Positions 1 to 8,842 of a stretch of 64,000 nucleotides of DNA are shown piece by piece. The notes under the pieces are model-generated. The model did no database searches. It saw nothing but the letters and a program-made list of their open reading frames with translations, and was not told where the DNA came from. The position numbers and the translations under genes are program-made. The stretch is taken from positions 202,835 through 266,834 of the forward strand of contig NZ_JAAZQD010000005.1 in NCBI RefSeq assembly GCF_012395255.1, read 5' to 3'. The stretch's first letter is position 1. Each line of letters begins with the position of its first letter. This stretch comes from Oleiagrimonas citrea (GTDB lineage Bacteria > Pseudomonadota > Gammaproteobacteria > Xanthomonadales > Rhodanobacteraceae).

Positions 1-147
1 CACGGCTTCATGCCGATCGTGGTCAAGGCTGTGCCGAAGGCGCAGTTCGAGAAGTGGCTGGCCGCTCAGGAGAGCGCCGCGCAGCTCGACAAGGCTTCGC
101 GCACTGCGCAGGCCGACAGCACGCCCGGCGACGACAGCCAGGGTTAA
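1..147 (+). CDS. ctaC: Cytochrome c oxidase subunit II, C-terminal fragment (cut by window edge)
   Basis: Only the last 48 codons are inside the window, starting within the conserved CuA-domain end. The first residues read HGFMPIVVKAV, which is the segment following the last CuA cysteines of subunit II, followed by a polar tail rich in Ala, Gln and Asp. The protein would carry the binuclear CuA centre that accepts electrons from cytochrome c on the periplasmic side. It is followed after 31 bp by subunit I on the same strand, the usual ctaC-ctaD order. The stop is TAA at 145-147. The start and the CuA ligands lie outside the window. Confidence 0.93.
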   Translation, partial: HGFMPIVVKAVPKAQFEKWLAAQESAAQLDKASRTAQADSTPGDDSQG

Positions 148-178
148 CCGGACAAACTTTAGGCAGAGGTAGAAGGTC

Positions 179-1798
179 ATGGCGCACGCAGCCTCCCAGG
201 ACCACCACGACGACCATCACGAGGCGCCCTCCGGGTTCTTCCGTCGCTGGTTCATGTCCACCAACCACAAGGACATCGGTACCCTGTACCTGATATTCGC
301 CCTGCTGATGTTCTTCATCGGCGGTTCGATGGCGATGCTGATCCGCGCCGAGCTGTTCGAGCCCGGTCTGCAGCTGGTCCAGCCGTACTTCTTCAACGAA
401 CTGACCACCATGCACGCGCTGGTGATGATCTTCGGCGCGATCATGCCGGCCTTCGTCGGTCTGGGTAACTGGATGATCCCGTTGATGGTGGGCGCCCCCG
501 ACATGGCGCTGCCGCGCATGAACAACATGTCGTTCTGGCTGCTGCCGTTCGCCTTCACCATCCTGCTGTCCTCGTTCTTCCTGCCGGGCGGCGCGCCCGC
601 CGGTGGCTGGACGATGTATCCGCCGCTGTCGATCCAGGGCGGCGATTCCATCGCGTTCCTGATCTTCTTCGTGCACGTGTCGGGCATCAGCTCGATCATG
701 GGCGCGATCAACATCATCGCGACCATCCTCAACATGCGTGCGCCGGGCATGGATCTGCTGAAGATGCCGATCTTCGTCTGGACCTGGCTGATCACGGCGT
801 TCCTGCTGATCGCGGTGATGCCGGTGCTGGCCGGCGCGGTGACCATGCTGCTGACCGACAAGTACTTCGGCACCAGCTTCTTCAATGCCGCAGGCGGCGG
901 TGACCCGGTGCTGTTCCAGCACGTATTCTGGTTCTTCGGGCACCCCGAGGTCTACATCATGATTCTGCCGGCGTTCGGCATCATCTCGGAGATCATCCCG
1001 ACCTTCAGCCGCAAGCCGCTGTTCGGCTACAAGGCGATGGTGTACGCCACTGCGTCGATCGCGTTCCTGTCGTTCATTGTGTGGGCGCACCACATGTTCG
1101 CGGTCGGCCTGCCGTTGGGCGCCGAGCTGTTCTTCATGTACGCGACCATGCTGATCGCGGTGCCGACAGGCGTGAAGGTGTTCAACTGGGTCACCACGAT
1201 GTGGAAGGGGTCGCTGACCTTCGAGACCCCGATGCTGTTCGCGGTGGCCTTCGTGATCCTGTTCACCATCGGCGGCTTCAGCGGCATCATGCTGGCGTTG
1301 GTGCCGGCCGACTTCCAGTACCAGGACACCTATTTCGTGGTGGCGCATTTCCACTACGTGCTGGTGACCGGTGCGGCGTTCTCGATCATGGCGGCGGTGT
1401 ACTACTGGCTGCCGAAGTGGTCGGGCAACATGTATTCCGAGCGCTGGGGCAAGATCCACTTCTGGCTGAGCGTGGTCTCGGTCAACGTGCTGTTCTTCCC
1501 GCAGCACTTCCTGGGTCTGGCCGGCATGCCGCGTCGCATCCCGGACTACAACGTGGCGTTCGCCGATTTCAACATGATCAGCTCGATTGGCGGCTTCGTG
1601 TTCGGCGCCACCCAGCTGATCTTCGTCGGCGTCATCATCCACTGTGTGTTCTTCGCCAAGAAGAAGGCGACCGACCGCGTGTGGGAAGGCTCCAAGGGTC
1701 TGGAGTGGACCGTGCCGTCGCCGGCGCCGCATCACACCTTCGCGGTGCCGCCGGTGATCGATGACAGCCAGCTGGCCCACGGCGACGTGACGCATTGA
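179..1798 (+). CDS. ctaD: Cytochrome c oxidase subunit I (aa3-type)
   Basis: Catalytic subunit of the A1-type heme-copper oxidase, 539 aa with about 12 membrane helices. Visible ligands are His79 and His402 (low-spin heme a), His400 (heme a3), and His245, His304, His305 (CuB). Tyr249 in the GHPEVY motif is the residue that crosslinks to His245. Glu247 and Asp108 (GAPDMALPRMNN) mark the D channel and Lys343 the K channel, so proton pumping is expected. The N-terminus is His/Asp rich (about residues 8-14). An AGGTAGAAGG-like ribosome binding site precedes ATG 179. It lies between ctaC and a 42-residue membrane peptide. Confidence 0.98.
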   Translation: MAHAASQDHHDDHHEAPSGFFRRWFMSTNHKDIGTLYLIFALLMFFIGGSMAMLIRAELFEPGLQLVQPYFFNELTTMHALVMIFGAIMPAFVGLGNWMIPLMVGAPDMALPRMNNMSFWLLPFAFTILLSSFFLPGGAPAGGWTMYPPLSIQGGDSIAFLIFFVHVSGISSIMGAINIIATILNMRAPGMDLLKMPIFVWTWLITAFLLIAVMPVLAGAVTMLLTDKYFGTSFFNAAGGGDPVLFQHVFWFFGHPEVYIMILPAFGIISEIIPTFSRKPLFGYKAMVYATASIAFLSFIVWAHHMFAVGLPLGAELFFMYATMLIAVPTGVKVFNWVTTMWKGSLTFETPMLFAVAFVILFTIGGFSGIMLALVPADFQYQDTYFVVAHFHYVLVTGAAFSIMAAVYYWLPKWSGNMYSERWGKIHFWLSVVSVNVLFFPQHFLGLAGMPRRIPDYNVAFADFNMISSIGGFVFGATQLIFVGVIIHCVFFAKKKATDRVWEGSKGLEWTVPSPAPHHTFAVPPVIDDSQLAHGDVTH

Positions 1799-1803
1799 GC
1801 GGC

Positions 1804-1932
1804 ATGAATCGTCCGCAGCAGGCACAGTTCGATCCGGCCGAGCGGCGCGCTGCGGTGCGCCGCACGGTGGGGATTCTGGTCGCGGTGATCGTCGTGATCC
1901 TCGGATTGTTCCTGCTGCAGTTCATCGTCTGA
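1804..1932 (+). CDS. Small single-pass membrane protein in the cta operon
   Basis: A 42-codon ORF begins 5 bp after ctaD. It has a charged N-terminal half (MNRPQQAQFD, then PAERRAAVRR) and one hydrophobic helix (about residues 23-41) running to the C-terminus. In many beta- and gammaproteobacteria a small protein of this design sits between coxA and the Cox11 gene and is annotated as a cytochrome oxidase small assembly protein. Here it is followed directly by ctaE. The start could be argued, but the spacing, the composition and the conserved position support a real gene. It could also be read as the residual anchor of a lost Cox11; no Cox11 sequence follows. Confidence 0.65.
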   Translation: MNRPQQAQFDPAERRAAVRRTVGILVAVIVVILGLFLLQFIV

Positions 1933-1989
1933 AACGGATCGAGTGCATTGGGGCTTGCCCCACCCAAGTTCATCACGGGAATTGAAACC

Positions 1990-2856
1990 ATGGCTCAGCA
2001 AGGCGCCTACTACGTACCGCATCACAGCGTGTGGCCTATCGTCGGCTCCGTCGGCTTGTTCACCACCATGTTCGGCGCCGCGCACTGGCTGAACGACCAG
2101 GGTGCGCTTGGTCGCCCGATGTTCTTCATCGGTCTGGCCGTTGTGATCTTCACGCTGTTCGGCTGGTTCAGCTCGGTGATCCGCGAGTCGATCAAGGGCA
2201 ACTACAACAGCCAGGTCGACGTTTCCTTCCGCATGGGCATGATGTGGTTCATCTTCTCGGAGGTGATGTTCTTCGCGGCGTTCTTCGGCGCGTTGTTCTA
2301 TACCCGCGTGTTCTCGGTGCCGTGGCTGGGCGGCGAAGGACACGGCCTCTTCACCCATCACTACCTGTGGGATCAGTACGCGCCGGCATGGCCGACCAAC
2401 GGCCCGGGCGATGTCGGCGGTCCGTTCAGCACGGTGTCGCCGTGGGGCCTGCCGCTGCTGAACACGCTGATCCTGCTGACCTCCAGCGTGACCATCACCA
2501 TTGCTCACCACGCGCTGCGCGCCGGTCGTCGCAAGCAGCTGCTGGTGTTTCAGGCGCTGACTGTGCTGCTGGGCGCGACCTTCCTGTACTTCCAGGCGCA
2601 TGAGTACATGGAGGCCTACGAGCATCTGAACCTGACGCTGCACAGTGGCGTGTACGGCTCGACCTTCTTCATGCTGACCGGCTTCCATGGCCTGCACGTG
2701 ACCCTGGGCACGATCATGCTGATCGTGATCTGGTTCCGCTGCGCCAAGGGCCACTTCAGCAAGGAGAACCACTTCGGCTTCGAGGCCGTGGCGTGGTACT
2801 GGCATTTTGTCGATGTGGTCTGGCTGTGCCTGTTCCTGTTCGTCTACATCATGTAG
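1990..2856 (+). CDS. ctaE: Cytochrome c oxidase subunit III
   Basis: 288 aa, seven-helix COX3 family protein of the aa3 oxidase. It has the typical long polar loop (about residues 110-150) and ends with the SUIII helix motif HFVDVVWLCLF. Start ATG 1990 (MAQQGAYYVP) is chosen over an upstream in-frame start at 1948 because the family begins with this short polar segment and a GGGAATT ribosome binding site precedes it. It lies 57 bp after the small membrane protein. It is followed by a strong terminator at 2868-2913, so the structural oxidase operon ends here. Confidence 0.97.
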   Translation: MAQQGAYYVPHHSVWPIVGSVGLFTTMFGAAHWLNDQGALGRPMFFIGLAVVIFTLFGWFSSVIRESIKGNYNSQVDVSFRMGMMWFIFSEVMFFAAFFGALFYTRVFSVPWLGGEGHGLFTHHYLWDQYAPAWPTNGPGDVGGPFSTVSPWGLPLLNTLILLTSSVTITIAHHALRAGRRKQLLVFQALTVLLGATFLYFQAHEYMEAYEHLNLTLHSGVYGSTFFMLTGFHGLHVTLGTIMLIVIWFRCAKGHFSKENHFGFEAVAWYWHFVDVVWLCLFLFVYIM

Positions 2857-2867
2857 CGGAACGCTTC

Positions 2868-2913
2868 CGCACCTACGAAAAACCCGCCGAATGGCGGGTT
2901 TTTCGTAGGTGCG
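2868..2913. terminator. Bidirectional terminator, 21-bp perfect stem
   Basis: A perfect 21-bp inverted repeat (arms 2868-2888 and 2893-2913) closes on a GAAT tetraloop. The stem contains an A5 run on the left and a T5 run on the right, so it can terminate transcription in both directions. It sits between ctaE (+) and the convergent DUF2909-type gene (-). Confidence 0.9.
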
Positions 2914-2993
2914 AAAGCCAGGCGGTCGCGGTTACGCGACCAACTGTCGCGCCCCGCGAGCGTTCGGGCGTGCGGGACGGTAGAATGTCGGGC

Positions 2994-3209
2994 TTATCCG
3001 CCGACGCCGTGCGGATGGATCCAGCCGGCCCAGATGCTGATGATGACCAGCACGATCGCCAGCAGCGACAGGGCGATGCGGCGGGTGAGCGCTTTCACGA
3101 CCCGGTCGCTGTCACCGGACCCTTTCATCATGAAGAACAGCGCCTGGCCCAGATTGAAGATGACGATGGCCACCACGATCATGATGACCACTTTGGTTGC
3201 GGTTTCCAC
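2994..3209 (-). CDS. DUF2909-type twin-transmembrane protein
   Basis: 71 aa from GTG 3209. Two hydrophobic helices (about residues 5-24 and 48-66) flank a basic loop containing the KALTRRIALS stretch typical of DUF2909 proteins found beside cox genes. Function is unknown; the conserved location between coxC and SURF1 suggests a role in oxidase assembly. A longer in-frame upstream extension (to 3416) is rejected because it would be low-complexity Arg/Ala sequence overlapping the divergent SURF1 gene. Convergent with ctaE, divergent from SURF1. Confidence 0.8.
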   Translation of the reverse strand: METATKVVIMIVVAIVIFNLGQALFFMMKGSGDSDRVVKALTRRIALSLLAIVLVIISIWAGWIHPHGVGG

Positions 3210-3268
3210 AGGATGATTCCAGTGCGACTCCAGTTCTGCAGTATAACGCCGCGATTGCAGGCCGCTGC

Positions 3269-4006
3269 ATGATGGGTCTGCGCCGCCCTTCATGGTTCGC
3301 CGTGCTGCTGACGCTGGTCGGTGTGATGTTTTTCGTGCGACTGGGCATTTGGCAGCTGCATCGCGCCGCCGAGAAGGAAGTGTTGCTGCGACGCTTCGCC
3401 ACAGCGGCGTCCGCACCGATCCAGGATTTTTCCACCGTGCAGCGCGGGGCGTTGCCCGAACGCTACCCGCATCTGCAGGTACGAGGGCATTTCGTGCCTG
3501 GGCGCAGCTACATGCTGGACGACCAGAATCACGGGCATCGCCCGGGCGTGCAGGTCTATGCGCCGTTCCGCCCCGACGGCTATGCGCGCCTGGTGCTGGT
3601 CGACCTGGGTTTTCTGCCCCGCGAAGGCCCAGACCTGAAGCTGCCGCAGCTGCCGCCGATCAAGCCGGGCGAAACGACGTTGCGTGGCATCTATGTGCCG
3701 CCGCCGGCGGCGGGTCTGAAGCTGGGTGGCGACGCGTTGAAGAAACAGCAGACGTGGCCGAAGCTGACGACCTACATCGACCTGAATCAGATTGCCACGG
3801 ATCTCGACGCCAAACTGTATCCGCGTGCGCTGCTGCTCGATCCCGACCCGGCGGCGGCCTACGTGCGCGAGTGGACGCCGGGCTTCATGCCGCCGGCGCG
3901 GCATTACGGCTATGCCTTCCAGTGGTTCGCCTTCGCCGTCGCGGCGCTGGCGATCTTCGTGATCCTTCATCGCAAGAAGGACGAAACCGGAGACGACGAT
4001 GAATGA
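3269..4006 (+). CDS. SURF1 family cytochrome oxidase assembly protein
   Basis: 245 aa with the SURF1 layout: one N-terminal membrane helix (about residues 8-28, ending in LGIWQL), a large periplasmic domain, and one C-terminal helix (about 215-235) before a charged tail. SURF1 proteins assist insertion of heme a into subunit I. The start is either of two consecutive ATGs (3269 or 3272). The 3' end overlaps the next gene by 8 bp, so the two are probably translationally coupled. Confidence 0.93.
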   Translation: MMGLRRPSWFAVLLTLVGVMFFVRLGIWQLHRAAEKEVLLRRFATAASAPIQDFSTVQRGALPERYPHLQVRGHFVPGRSYMLDDQNHGHRPGVQVYAPFRPDGYARLVLVDLGFLPREGPDLKLPQLPPIKPGETTLRGIYVPPPAAGLKLGGDALKKQQTWPKLTTYIDLNQIATDLDAKLYPRALLLDPDPAAAYVREWTPGFMPPARHYGYAFQWFAFAVAALAIFVILHRKKDETGDDDE

Positions 4007-4562
4007 ACCCCGCGCCGACGCGCGCAAGATGAGTCGCATCAAGCTGCTGCTGGTGGCGTCGGTGTTCGCCGCACCGTTGCTGGTCGCGATGGTGCTGACG
4101 CTGGTCGGCTGGCAGCCGGGTACGAGCAGCCATGGTGCGGCGATTAAGCCGCAGCGCAGCTTCGCCAAGATCGACATCCGTCTCGCCGACGGCAAGAACT
4201 ATCCGTGGAAGGACAGCGAGCCGCGCATGACATTGCTGGCGCTACCCGGCAGCGACTGCATGGACAACTGTATGCGCCTGTTGCACCTGATGAGCAATGC
4301 GCGCATCACCCTGAACAAGAACGCGGACCGGCTGCGCCTGCTCTACGTGGGCGAGCCGCCGCACGGTCCGAAGGCGGCGGCGGTGATGCGGGACTGGCAG
4401 ATCGGCAGCGACGTCGGCGACAAGCTGGCCTCGTTCCGCCCGCGTGGTCCGGACAGCGTGGCCGCGATTCTGGTCGAGTCCAACGGCACGGCATTGACGC
4501 TGTACCGGGCCGGCTTCGATCCGAATGGTCTGAAGAAAGATCTGCAGAAGGTGATCCGTTGA
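3999..4562 (+). CDS. Membrane-anchored thioredoxin-like protein with a CxxxC motif, cta cluster
   Basis: 187 aa. A single N-terminal membrane helix (about residues 17-37) anchors a periplasmic domain with a thioredoxin-like pattern and the motif GSDCMDNCMRLLH (Cys-x3-Cys, about residue 88). Sco1-type copper chaperones also use CxxxC, but the distal His expected in Sco1 is not obvious. Homologues in the cta clusters of xanthomonads and pseudomonads are annotated as hypothetical or transmembrane cytochrome oxidase proteins. It overlaps SURF1 by 8 bp and ctaA by 1 bp (TGATG). A role in copper delivery or redox priming of CuA is inferred. Confidence 0.75.
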   Translation: MNEPRADARKMSRIKLLLVASVFAAPLLVAMVLTLVGWQPGTSSHGAAIKPQRSFAKIDIRLADGKNYPWKDSEPRMTLLALPGSDCMDNCMRLLHLMSNARITLNKNADRLRLLYVGEPPHGPKAAAVMRDWQIGSDVGDKLASFRPRGPDSVAAILVESNGTALTLYRAGFDPNGLKKDLQKVIR

Positions 4563-5719
4563 TGCTGCGCGTCATTTCCCGTCTTTCGTGGCCGGCGCGG
4601 CTGGCCTGGTTCGCCGCTATCTTCGCGTTCGGCGTGGTCATGTTCGGCGCCTTCGTGCGCCTGTCCAACGCCGGCCTGTCGTGCCCGGACTGGCCGACCT
4701 GCTATGGCCAGATCGCCTGGCCGCACCACGCGCATGAAGTCGCGCAGGCCGATGCGGCCTTCCCGCAGCGACCGGTGGAGCCGGGCAAGCCCTGGCGCGA
4801 GCAGTTCCATCGCATGATCGCCGGCACGCTCGGCGTGCTGGTGCTGACGCTGGCGCTGGTGGCCGTCTGGCGTCGCCGGTGGGCGCGTTGGGCGGTGATC
4901 GGCAGCGCTGTCGCGGCGGCGCTGGGCACGGGCATGTACATCGGTGGCGAGCATGTGGTGTCGTCGGTGCTTGCGGCGGTCGCCATCGCCGCGCCGCTGT
5001 TCGTGGCGGCGAAGCTGACCCGTGCGCCGCCGTGGCGCATCGCCGTGGTCGCGCTGGCGCTGGTGATCTTCCAGGCCATGCTCGGCATGTGGACGGTGAC
5101 GCTGCTGCTCAAGCCGATAGTGGTCACCGGCCATCTGCTCGGCGGCATGGCGACGTTCGCCCTGCTGGGCTACATCGCCCTTCGACTGACGCCGATCGGC
5201 GCCGTGGGCGAGGAGCATGCGCGGCTGCGCCGGTTCGTGGCGGTCGGCATCGTGCTGCTGGCGGCGCAGATCTTCCTTGGCGGCTGGACCAGCACCAACT
5301 ACGCGGCACTGGCGTGCGGCGTGGGCGACAGCGCCTTTCCGCATTGCCTGGGGCAGTGGTGGCCGGCGACCGATTTCCACCAGGGCTTCGTCCTGTGGCG
5401 CGGCATCGGGGTGAACTACGAGGGCGGCATCCTCGACGGGCCGGCGCGCACCGCGATCCAGATGGCGCACCGCATCGGCGCGCTGGTGGTGTTTGTGTAC
5501 CTGGGCTGGTTGTCGCACAAGGTCGCCCGCGCCGGTCTGCGCGGGTTCGGCATCGCCATCGGCGCGACCCTGATTGCGCAGGTGCTTCTGGGCATCAGCA
5601 ATGTGCATTTCGGTCTGCCGCTGCCGGTGGCGACCGCGCACAACGGCATGGCTGCGCTGCTGCTGTTCAGCCTGTTGGCGACCCTGGCGCGGACCCAGAA
5701 GCGGCTCGAAGCCGTGTAG
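4562..5719 (+). CDS. ctaA: Heme A synthase (COX15/CtaA family)
   Basis: 385 aa polytopic protein that converts heme O to heme A. The N-terminus has [15 protein letters not shown], the conserved first-helix motif. Conserved His residues occur in [23 protein letters not shown] and TAHNGMAAL, the expected bis-His heme sites of the two repeated halves. The start ATG 4562 shares one base with the preceding TGA, indicating translational coupling. It is followed 64 bp later by ctaB, its metabolic partner. Confidence 0.96.
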   Translation: MLRVISRLSWPARLAWFAAIFAFGVVMFGAFVRLSNAGLSCPDWPTCYGQIAWPHHAHEVAQADAAFPQRPVEPGKPWREQFHRMIAGTLGVLVLTLALVAVWRRRWARWAVIGSAVAAALGTGMYIGGEHVVSSVLAAVAIAAPLFVAAKLTRAPPWRIAVVALALVIFQAMLGMWTVTLLLKPIVVTGHLLGGMATFALLGYIALRLTPIGAVGEEHARLRRFVAVGIVLLAAQIFLGGWTSTNYAALACGVGDSAFPHCLGQWWPATDFHQGFVLWRGIGVNYEGGILDGPARTAIQMAHRIGALVVFVYLGWLSHKVARAGLRGFGIAIGATLIAQVLLGISNVHFGLPLPVATAHNGMAALLLFSLLATLARTQKRLEAV

Positions 5720-5783
5720 ACTGTGCGGTTCGCGCGTGACGGTCGCTGACCGCTGCGCGCGCCGCAAGCCGACCGGAGCCGCC

Positions 5784-6692
5784 GTGAAGATGCCATTCGC
5801 CGAATACTGGGAGCTGACCAAGCCACGCGTCGTCGCGTTGCTGGTGTTCTGCGCCGTGATCGGCATGTTCCTGGCCGTGCCCGGGCTGCCCCCGCTCAAG
5901 CCGCTGGTGTTCGGCTCGCTGGGCATCTGGATGGCCTCGGCGTCGGCGGCGGCCTTCAACCATCTCATCGACGAGCGCATCGACAAGCTCATGAGCCGCA
6001 CCGCGCACCGTCCGCTGGCGACTGGCCAGCTGCGGGGGCGTCAGGTGTTCGCCTTCGCGTTTGCGCTGGGCGTGGTGTCGATGCTGATCCTGGTGTTCCT
6101 GGTCAACTGGATGACGGCGGCGCTGACCTTCGCCTCGCTGATCGGCTACGCGGTGATCTACACCGCGTTCCTGAAGCGCGCCACGCCGCAGAACATCGTC
6201 ATCGGCGGCATCGCCGGCGCCGCACCGCCGTTGCTGGGCTGGTCGGCGATCACCGGCATGACCGGCGAGCGCGACTGGGCCTATGCGCTGCTGCTGGTGC
6301 TGATCATCTTCGTGTGGACGCCGCCGCATTTCTGGGCGCTGGCGATCTTCCGCCGCGAAGACTACTCGCGCGCGCAGGTGCCGATGCTGCCGGTCACGCA
6401 CGGCGTGCACTACACGCGCTGGCATGTGCTGTTCTATACCATCCTGCTGGTGGTGGCGACGCTGCTGCCTGTGCTGACCGGCATGAGCGGCGTGCTGTAC
6501 CTGGGCGGCGCGATGGTGCTGGGCGGCGGCTTCCTGTATTACGCCGTGCGCCTGATGAATCCGCCGGACGAGTTCTATCCGATGAAGGTGTTCCGCTACT
6601 CGATCACCTACCTGATGGCGCTGTTCGCCTTCCTGCTGCTCGATCACTGGCTGGTCGACCCGATGGTGCATCTGGGCACGATGGCCGGCTAG
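5784..6692 (+). CDS. ctaB: Protoheme IX farnesyltransferase (heme O synthase)
   Basis: 302 aa UbiA-superfamily prenyltransferase that farnesylates heme B. The first Asp-rich motif is clear: [19 protein letters not shown], with the N-x3-D-x4-D-x2-M-x-RT pattern for Mg-diphosphate binding. The second conserved loop reads [15 protein letters not shown] 5784 is chosen because GGAG lies 5 bp upstream; ATG 5790 is the alternative. About nine membrane helices. It closes the oxidase biogenesis block; no sco gene follows. Confidence 0.95.
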   Translation: MKMPFAEYWELTKPRVVALLVFCAVIGMFLAVPGLPPLKPLVFGSLGIWMASASAAAFNHLIDERIDKLMSRTAHRPLATGQLRGRQVFAFAFALGVVSMLILVFLVNWMTAALTFASLIGYAVIYTAFLKRATPQNIVIGGIAGAAPPLLGWSAITGMTGERDWAYALLLVLIIFVWTPPHFWALAIFRREDYSRAQVPMLPVTHGVHYTRWHVLFYTILLVVATLLPVLTGMSGVLYLGGAMVLGGGFLYYAVRLMNPPDEFYPMKVFRYSITYLMALFAFLLLDHWLVDPMVHLGTMAG

Positions 6693-6718
6693 GATGGACT
6701 GAACGAGGGAGGCACGGC

Positions 6719-7381
6719 ATGCGTCTGCTGGTGGTCGAGGATTCGCCGAACCTGGGACGCGACCTGCGCGAATCGCTGGCGCGGGACGGACATGCCGTGG
6801 ATCTCGCCGCCGACGGCGCCCAGGCGCAGCAGTTTCTGGCCAGTTATGCCTACGACGCCGTGGTCCTGGACCTGATGATGCCGCGTGTGGACGGCTGGGG
6901 GGTGCTGCGCTGGCTGAACGGCCGTGAGCCGCGACCGCGGGTTCTGGTGCTGTCGGCACGCGATCAGGTCGAGGATCGCATCGAGGCGTTGCATCTGGGC
7001 GCTGACGACTACATGGTCAAGCCGTTCTCCTACGAGGAACTGTCCGCCCGCCTGCAGGCGCTGGCGCGGCGCAGCGTGCAGTCGGATCCCGTGCTGCGCC
7101 TGGGCGCGGTGGAGATCGATCCGCGCGCGCGGCAGGTGCGCGTGGACGGCGAGGTGCTGGCACTGACGCCGAAGGAATACGCCTTGCTGGAGACCCTGAG
7201 CACCGAGCGCGGGCGGGTCATGACGCGGACGGCGCTGTTCGAGCATCTGTACGATGCGCGCAGTGAATCCTCGGACAAGGTCATCGAGGTGCTGGTCAGC
7301 ACGCTGCGCGGGAAACTGTCCAAGGCCGGGGTGACCGACCTGGTCCAGACCCGTCGAGGGTACGGCTATGTGGTCGAGTGA
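6719..7381 (+). CDS. OmpR/PhoB-type response regulator (probable metal response)
   Basis: 220 aa. The receiver domain has the phosphoacceptor Asp51 (VVLDLMMPR) and Lys101 (MVKPFS). The C-terminal winged helix (about 125-220) ends in TRRGYGYVVE, typical of OmpR-family regulators. A GGGAGG ribosome binding site lies just before ATG 6719. It overlaps the kinase gene by 14 bp and lies immediately upstream of a metal efflux RND operon. The likely targets are therefore that operon's promoter and its own. Confidence 0.92.
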   Translation: MRLLVVEDSPNLGRDLRESLARDGHAVDLAADGAQAQQFLASYAYDAVVLDLMMPRVDGWGVLRWLNGREPRPRVLVLSARDQVEDRIEALHLGADDYMVKPFSYEELSARLQALARRSVQSDPVLRLGAVEIDPRARQVRVDGEVLALTPKEYALLETLSTERGRVMTRTALFEHLYDARSESSDKVIEVLVSTLRGKLSKAGVTDLVQTRRGYGYVVE

Positions 7382-8762
7382 ACGGCGCCCGCTTTCGATT
7401 CGCCTGCGCCTGCTGCTGTTTCTTTTCGCCGGTCTGGGCATCGTCATGCTCGGACTTTTCCTGTTGCTTGATCGCGGACTGGACCGGCAGATCTATGGAC
7501 GGCTCGACGAAGGTCTGAAAGCCCGCGCGCATGCGATCGCGGTGCTGCTGGAATCGCGCCCGACCCAGGAGGCGCTGGCGGAGCTGCAGGCGATGAGTCC
7601 GGAGTACGCCGGCGGCGGGCATACCGATTTTCTGCAATTGTGGGATGCGTCGGGACACACGCTGCTGACGTCGGGGAGCAATCGCGACGCCAAGCTGACG
7701 CCGCCGGATGCGGTGCCGGCCAACGCGCCGTATTACTACGATCTGGTGCTTCCCGATGGGCATCACGGCCGTGCGATCGCTGTGCGTGTGACGCTGCAGG
7801 GGCGCAGCGGCGACGCCATTCTCGCCGTGGCCGAGGAGCGCGAGCAGGTCGATGCGCTCGAGCGGCAGGTGCACGTCGCGCTGGTGAGCGGCGTGATGCT
7901 GACATCGTTGATGGCCGTGGTGCTGGCTTTCCTGGCCGTTCGCGGCGGCCTGCGCCCTTTGCTCGCGTTCGGCGGTGCGGCGCGGGACGGGGCCGAGTCG
8001 GCGGACCTGCAGGCGGACACGCTGCCGCGCGAACTGCGTCCGTTGGCGCATGCGCTGAACGATGCATTCGGCGGTCTGCGTCGCGCGCTGCAGCGGGAGC
8101 GCCGTTTCGCGCGCGACGTGGCGCATGAACTGCGCACGCCGCTGGCCGAAATCCGTACCGCGGTGGAGCTGGCGCGCCGCGATGCGCAGGCGTCGCCGGC
8201 GTTGGAAGGGGCGCTGGACTCCACCGAGCGCATGAGCCGGTGCATCGACGGTCTGCTGTCCCTGTCTCGCTATGAGTCGGGCATGCAGGAAGCCCAGCTC
8301 GAGCCGGTTGACCTGTCGGCGTCGGTGCAACGTTCCCTGCAACTGGCCGCCAGCTCGGCGCAACGGCGGCGTGTGCGCATGCATCTGGATGCGCCGCCCG
8401 AATGCTGGACGCAGACCGACCCGGCGCTGCTCGAGCGCGTGATCGACAATCTGTTGTTGAACGCCGCCGATTACACCCCGGAAGGCAGTGAGGTGCTGGT
8501 GCGACTGAGATGTGCGGGGACGCACGTCGATGTGCGCATCGGCAATCCGGCGCCGGACCTGGAGCCGGGCGATCTGCAGCGTTTCGGCGAACGCTTCTGG
8601 CGCAAGTCGCCCGCGCGCGAGGCCAGTCGTCATGGAGGGCTGGGTTTGGCGCTGGCGCAGAGTCTGGCCGAGGTGCTCGGGCTGCGTCTGGATTTTCGTC
8701 TGGACGGCGGCTGGCTGTGGGCCGAACTGGGCGGTCTGAATCGTCTGGACGTGCCCGATTGA
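7368..8762 (+). CDS. Sensor histidine kinase (partner of the adjacent OmpR-type regulator)
   Basis: 464 aa. Two membrane helices (about residues 12-34 and 169-192) enclose a periplasmic sensor of about 135 residues. The H box is ARDVAHELRTPL with His253; the N box is ERVIDNLLLNA, and a short G box (GGLGLALAQ) lies near the C-terminus. The ATP-lid region is compact compared with EnvZ-type kinases. Overlap with the regulator and position before the HME-RND operon suggest a CusS/CzcS-like role, but the inducing ligand cannot be read from the sequence. Confidence 0.92.
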   Translation: MWSSERRPLSIRLRLLLFLFAGLGIVMLGLFLLLDRGLDRQIYGRLDEGLKARAHAIAVLLESRPTQEALAELQAMSPEYAGGGHTDFLQLWDASGHTLLTSGSNRDAKLTPPDAVPANAPYYYDLVLPDGHHGRAIAVRVTLQGRSGDAILAVAEEREQVDALERQVHVALVSGVMLTSLMAVVLAFLAVRGGLRPLLAFGGAARDGAESADLQADTLPRELRPLAHALNDAFGGLRRALQRERRFARDVAHELRTPLAEIRTAVELARRDAQASPALEGALDSTERMSRCIDGLLSLSRYESGMQEAQLEPVDLSASVQRSLQLAASSAQRRRVRMHLDAPPECWTQTDPALLERVIDNLLLNAADYTPEGSEVLVRLRCAGTHVDVRIGNPAPDLEPGDLQRFGERFWRKSPAREASRHGGLGLALAQSLAEVLGLRLDFRLDGGWLWAELGGLNRLDVPD

Positions 8763-8842
8763 GGGCTTTGGCGGCATCTTAAGCTTGTTCAAAGCCGATC
8801 TCCGGATCCTCGATCATACGGATGGATATATCGAGGTTCGTC

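Noticed and set aside
8763..8842. A clear response-regulator box or sigma-70 promoter in front of the metal efflux operon
   Set aside because: CTTAAGCTTGTTCAAAG looks AT-rich and partly symmetric but does not match a CusR/CopR-type box, and no well-spaced -35/-10 pair was found.
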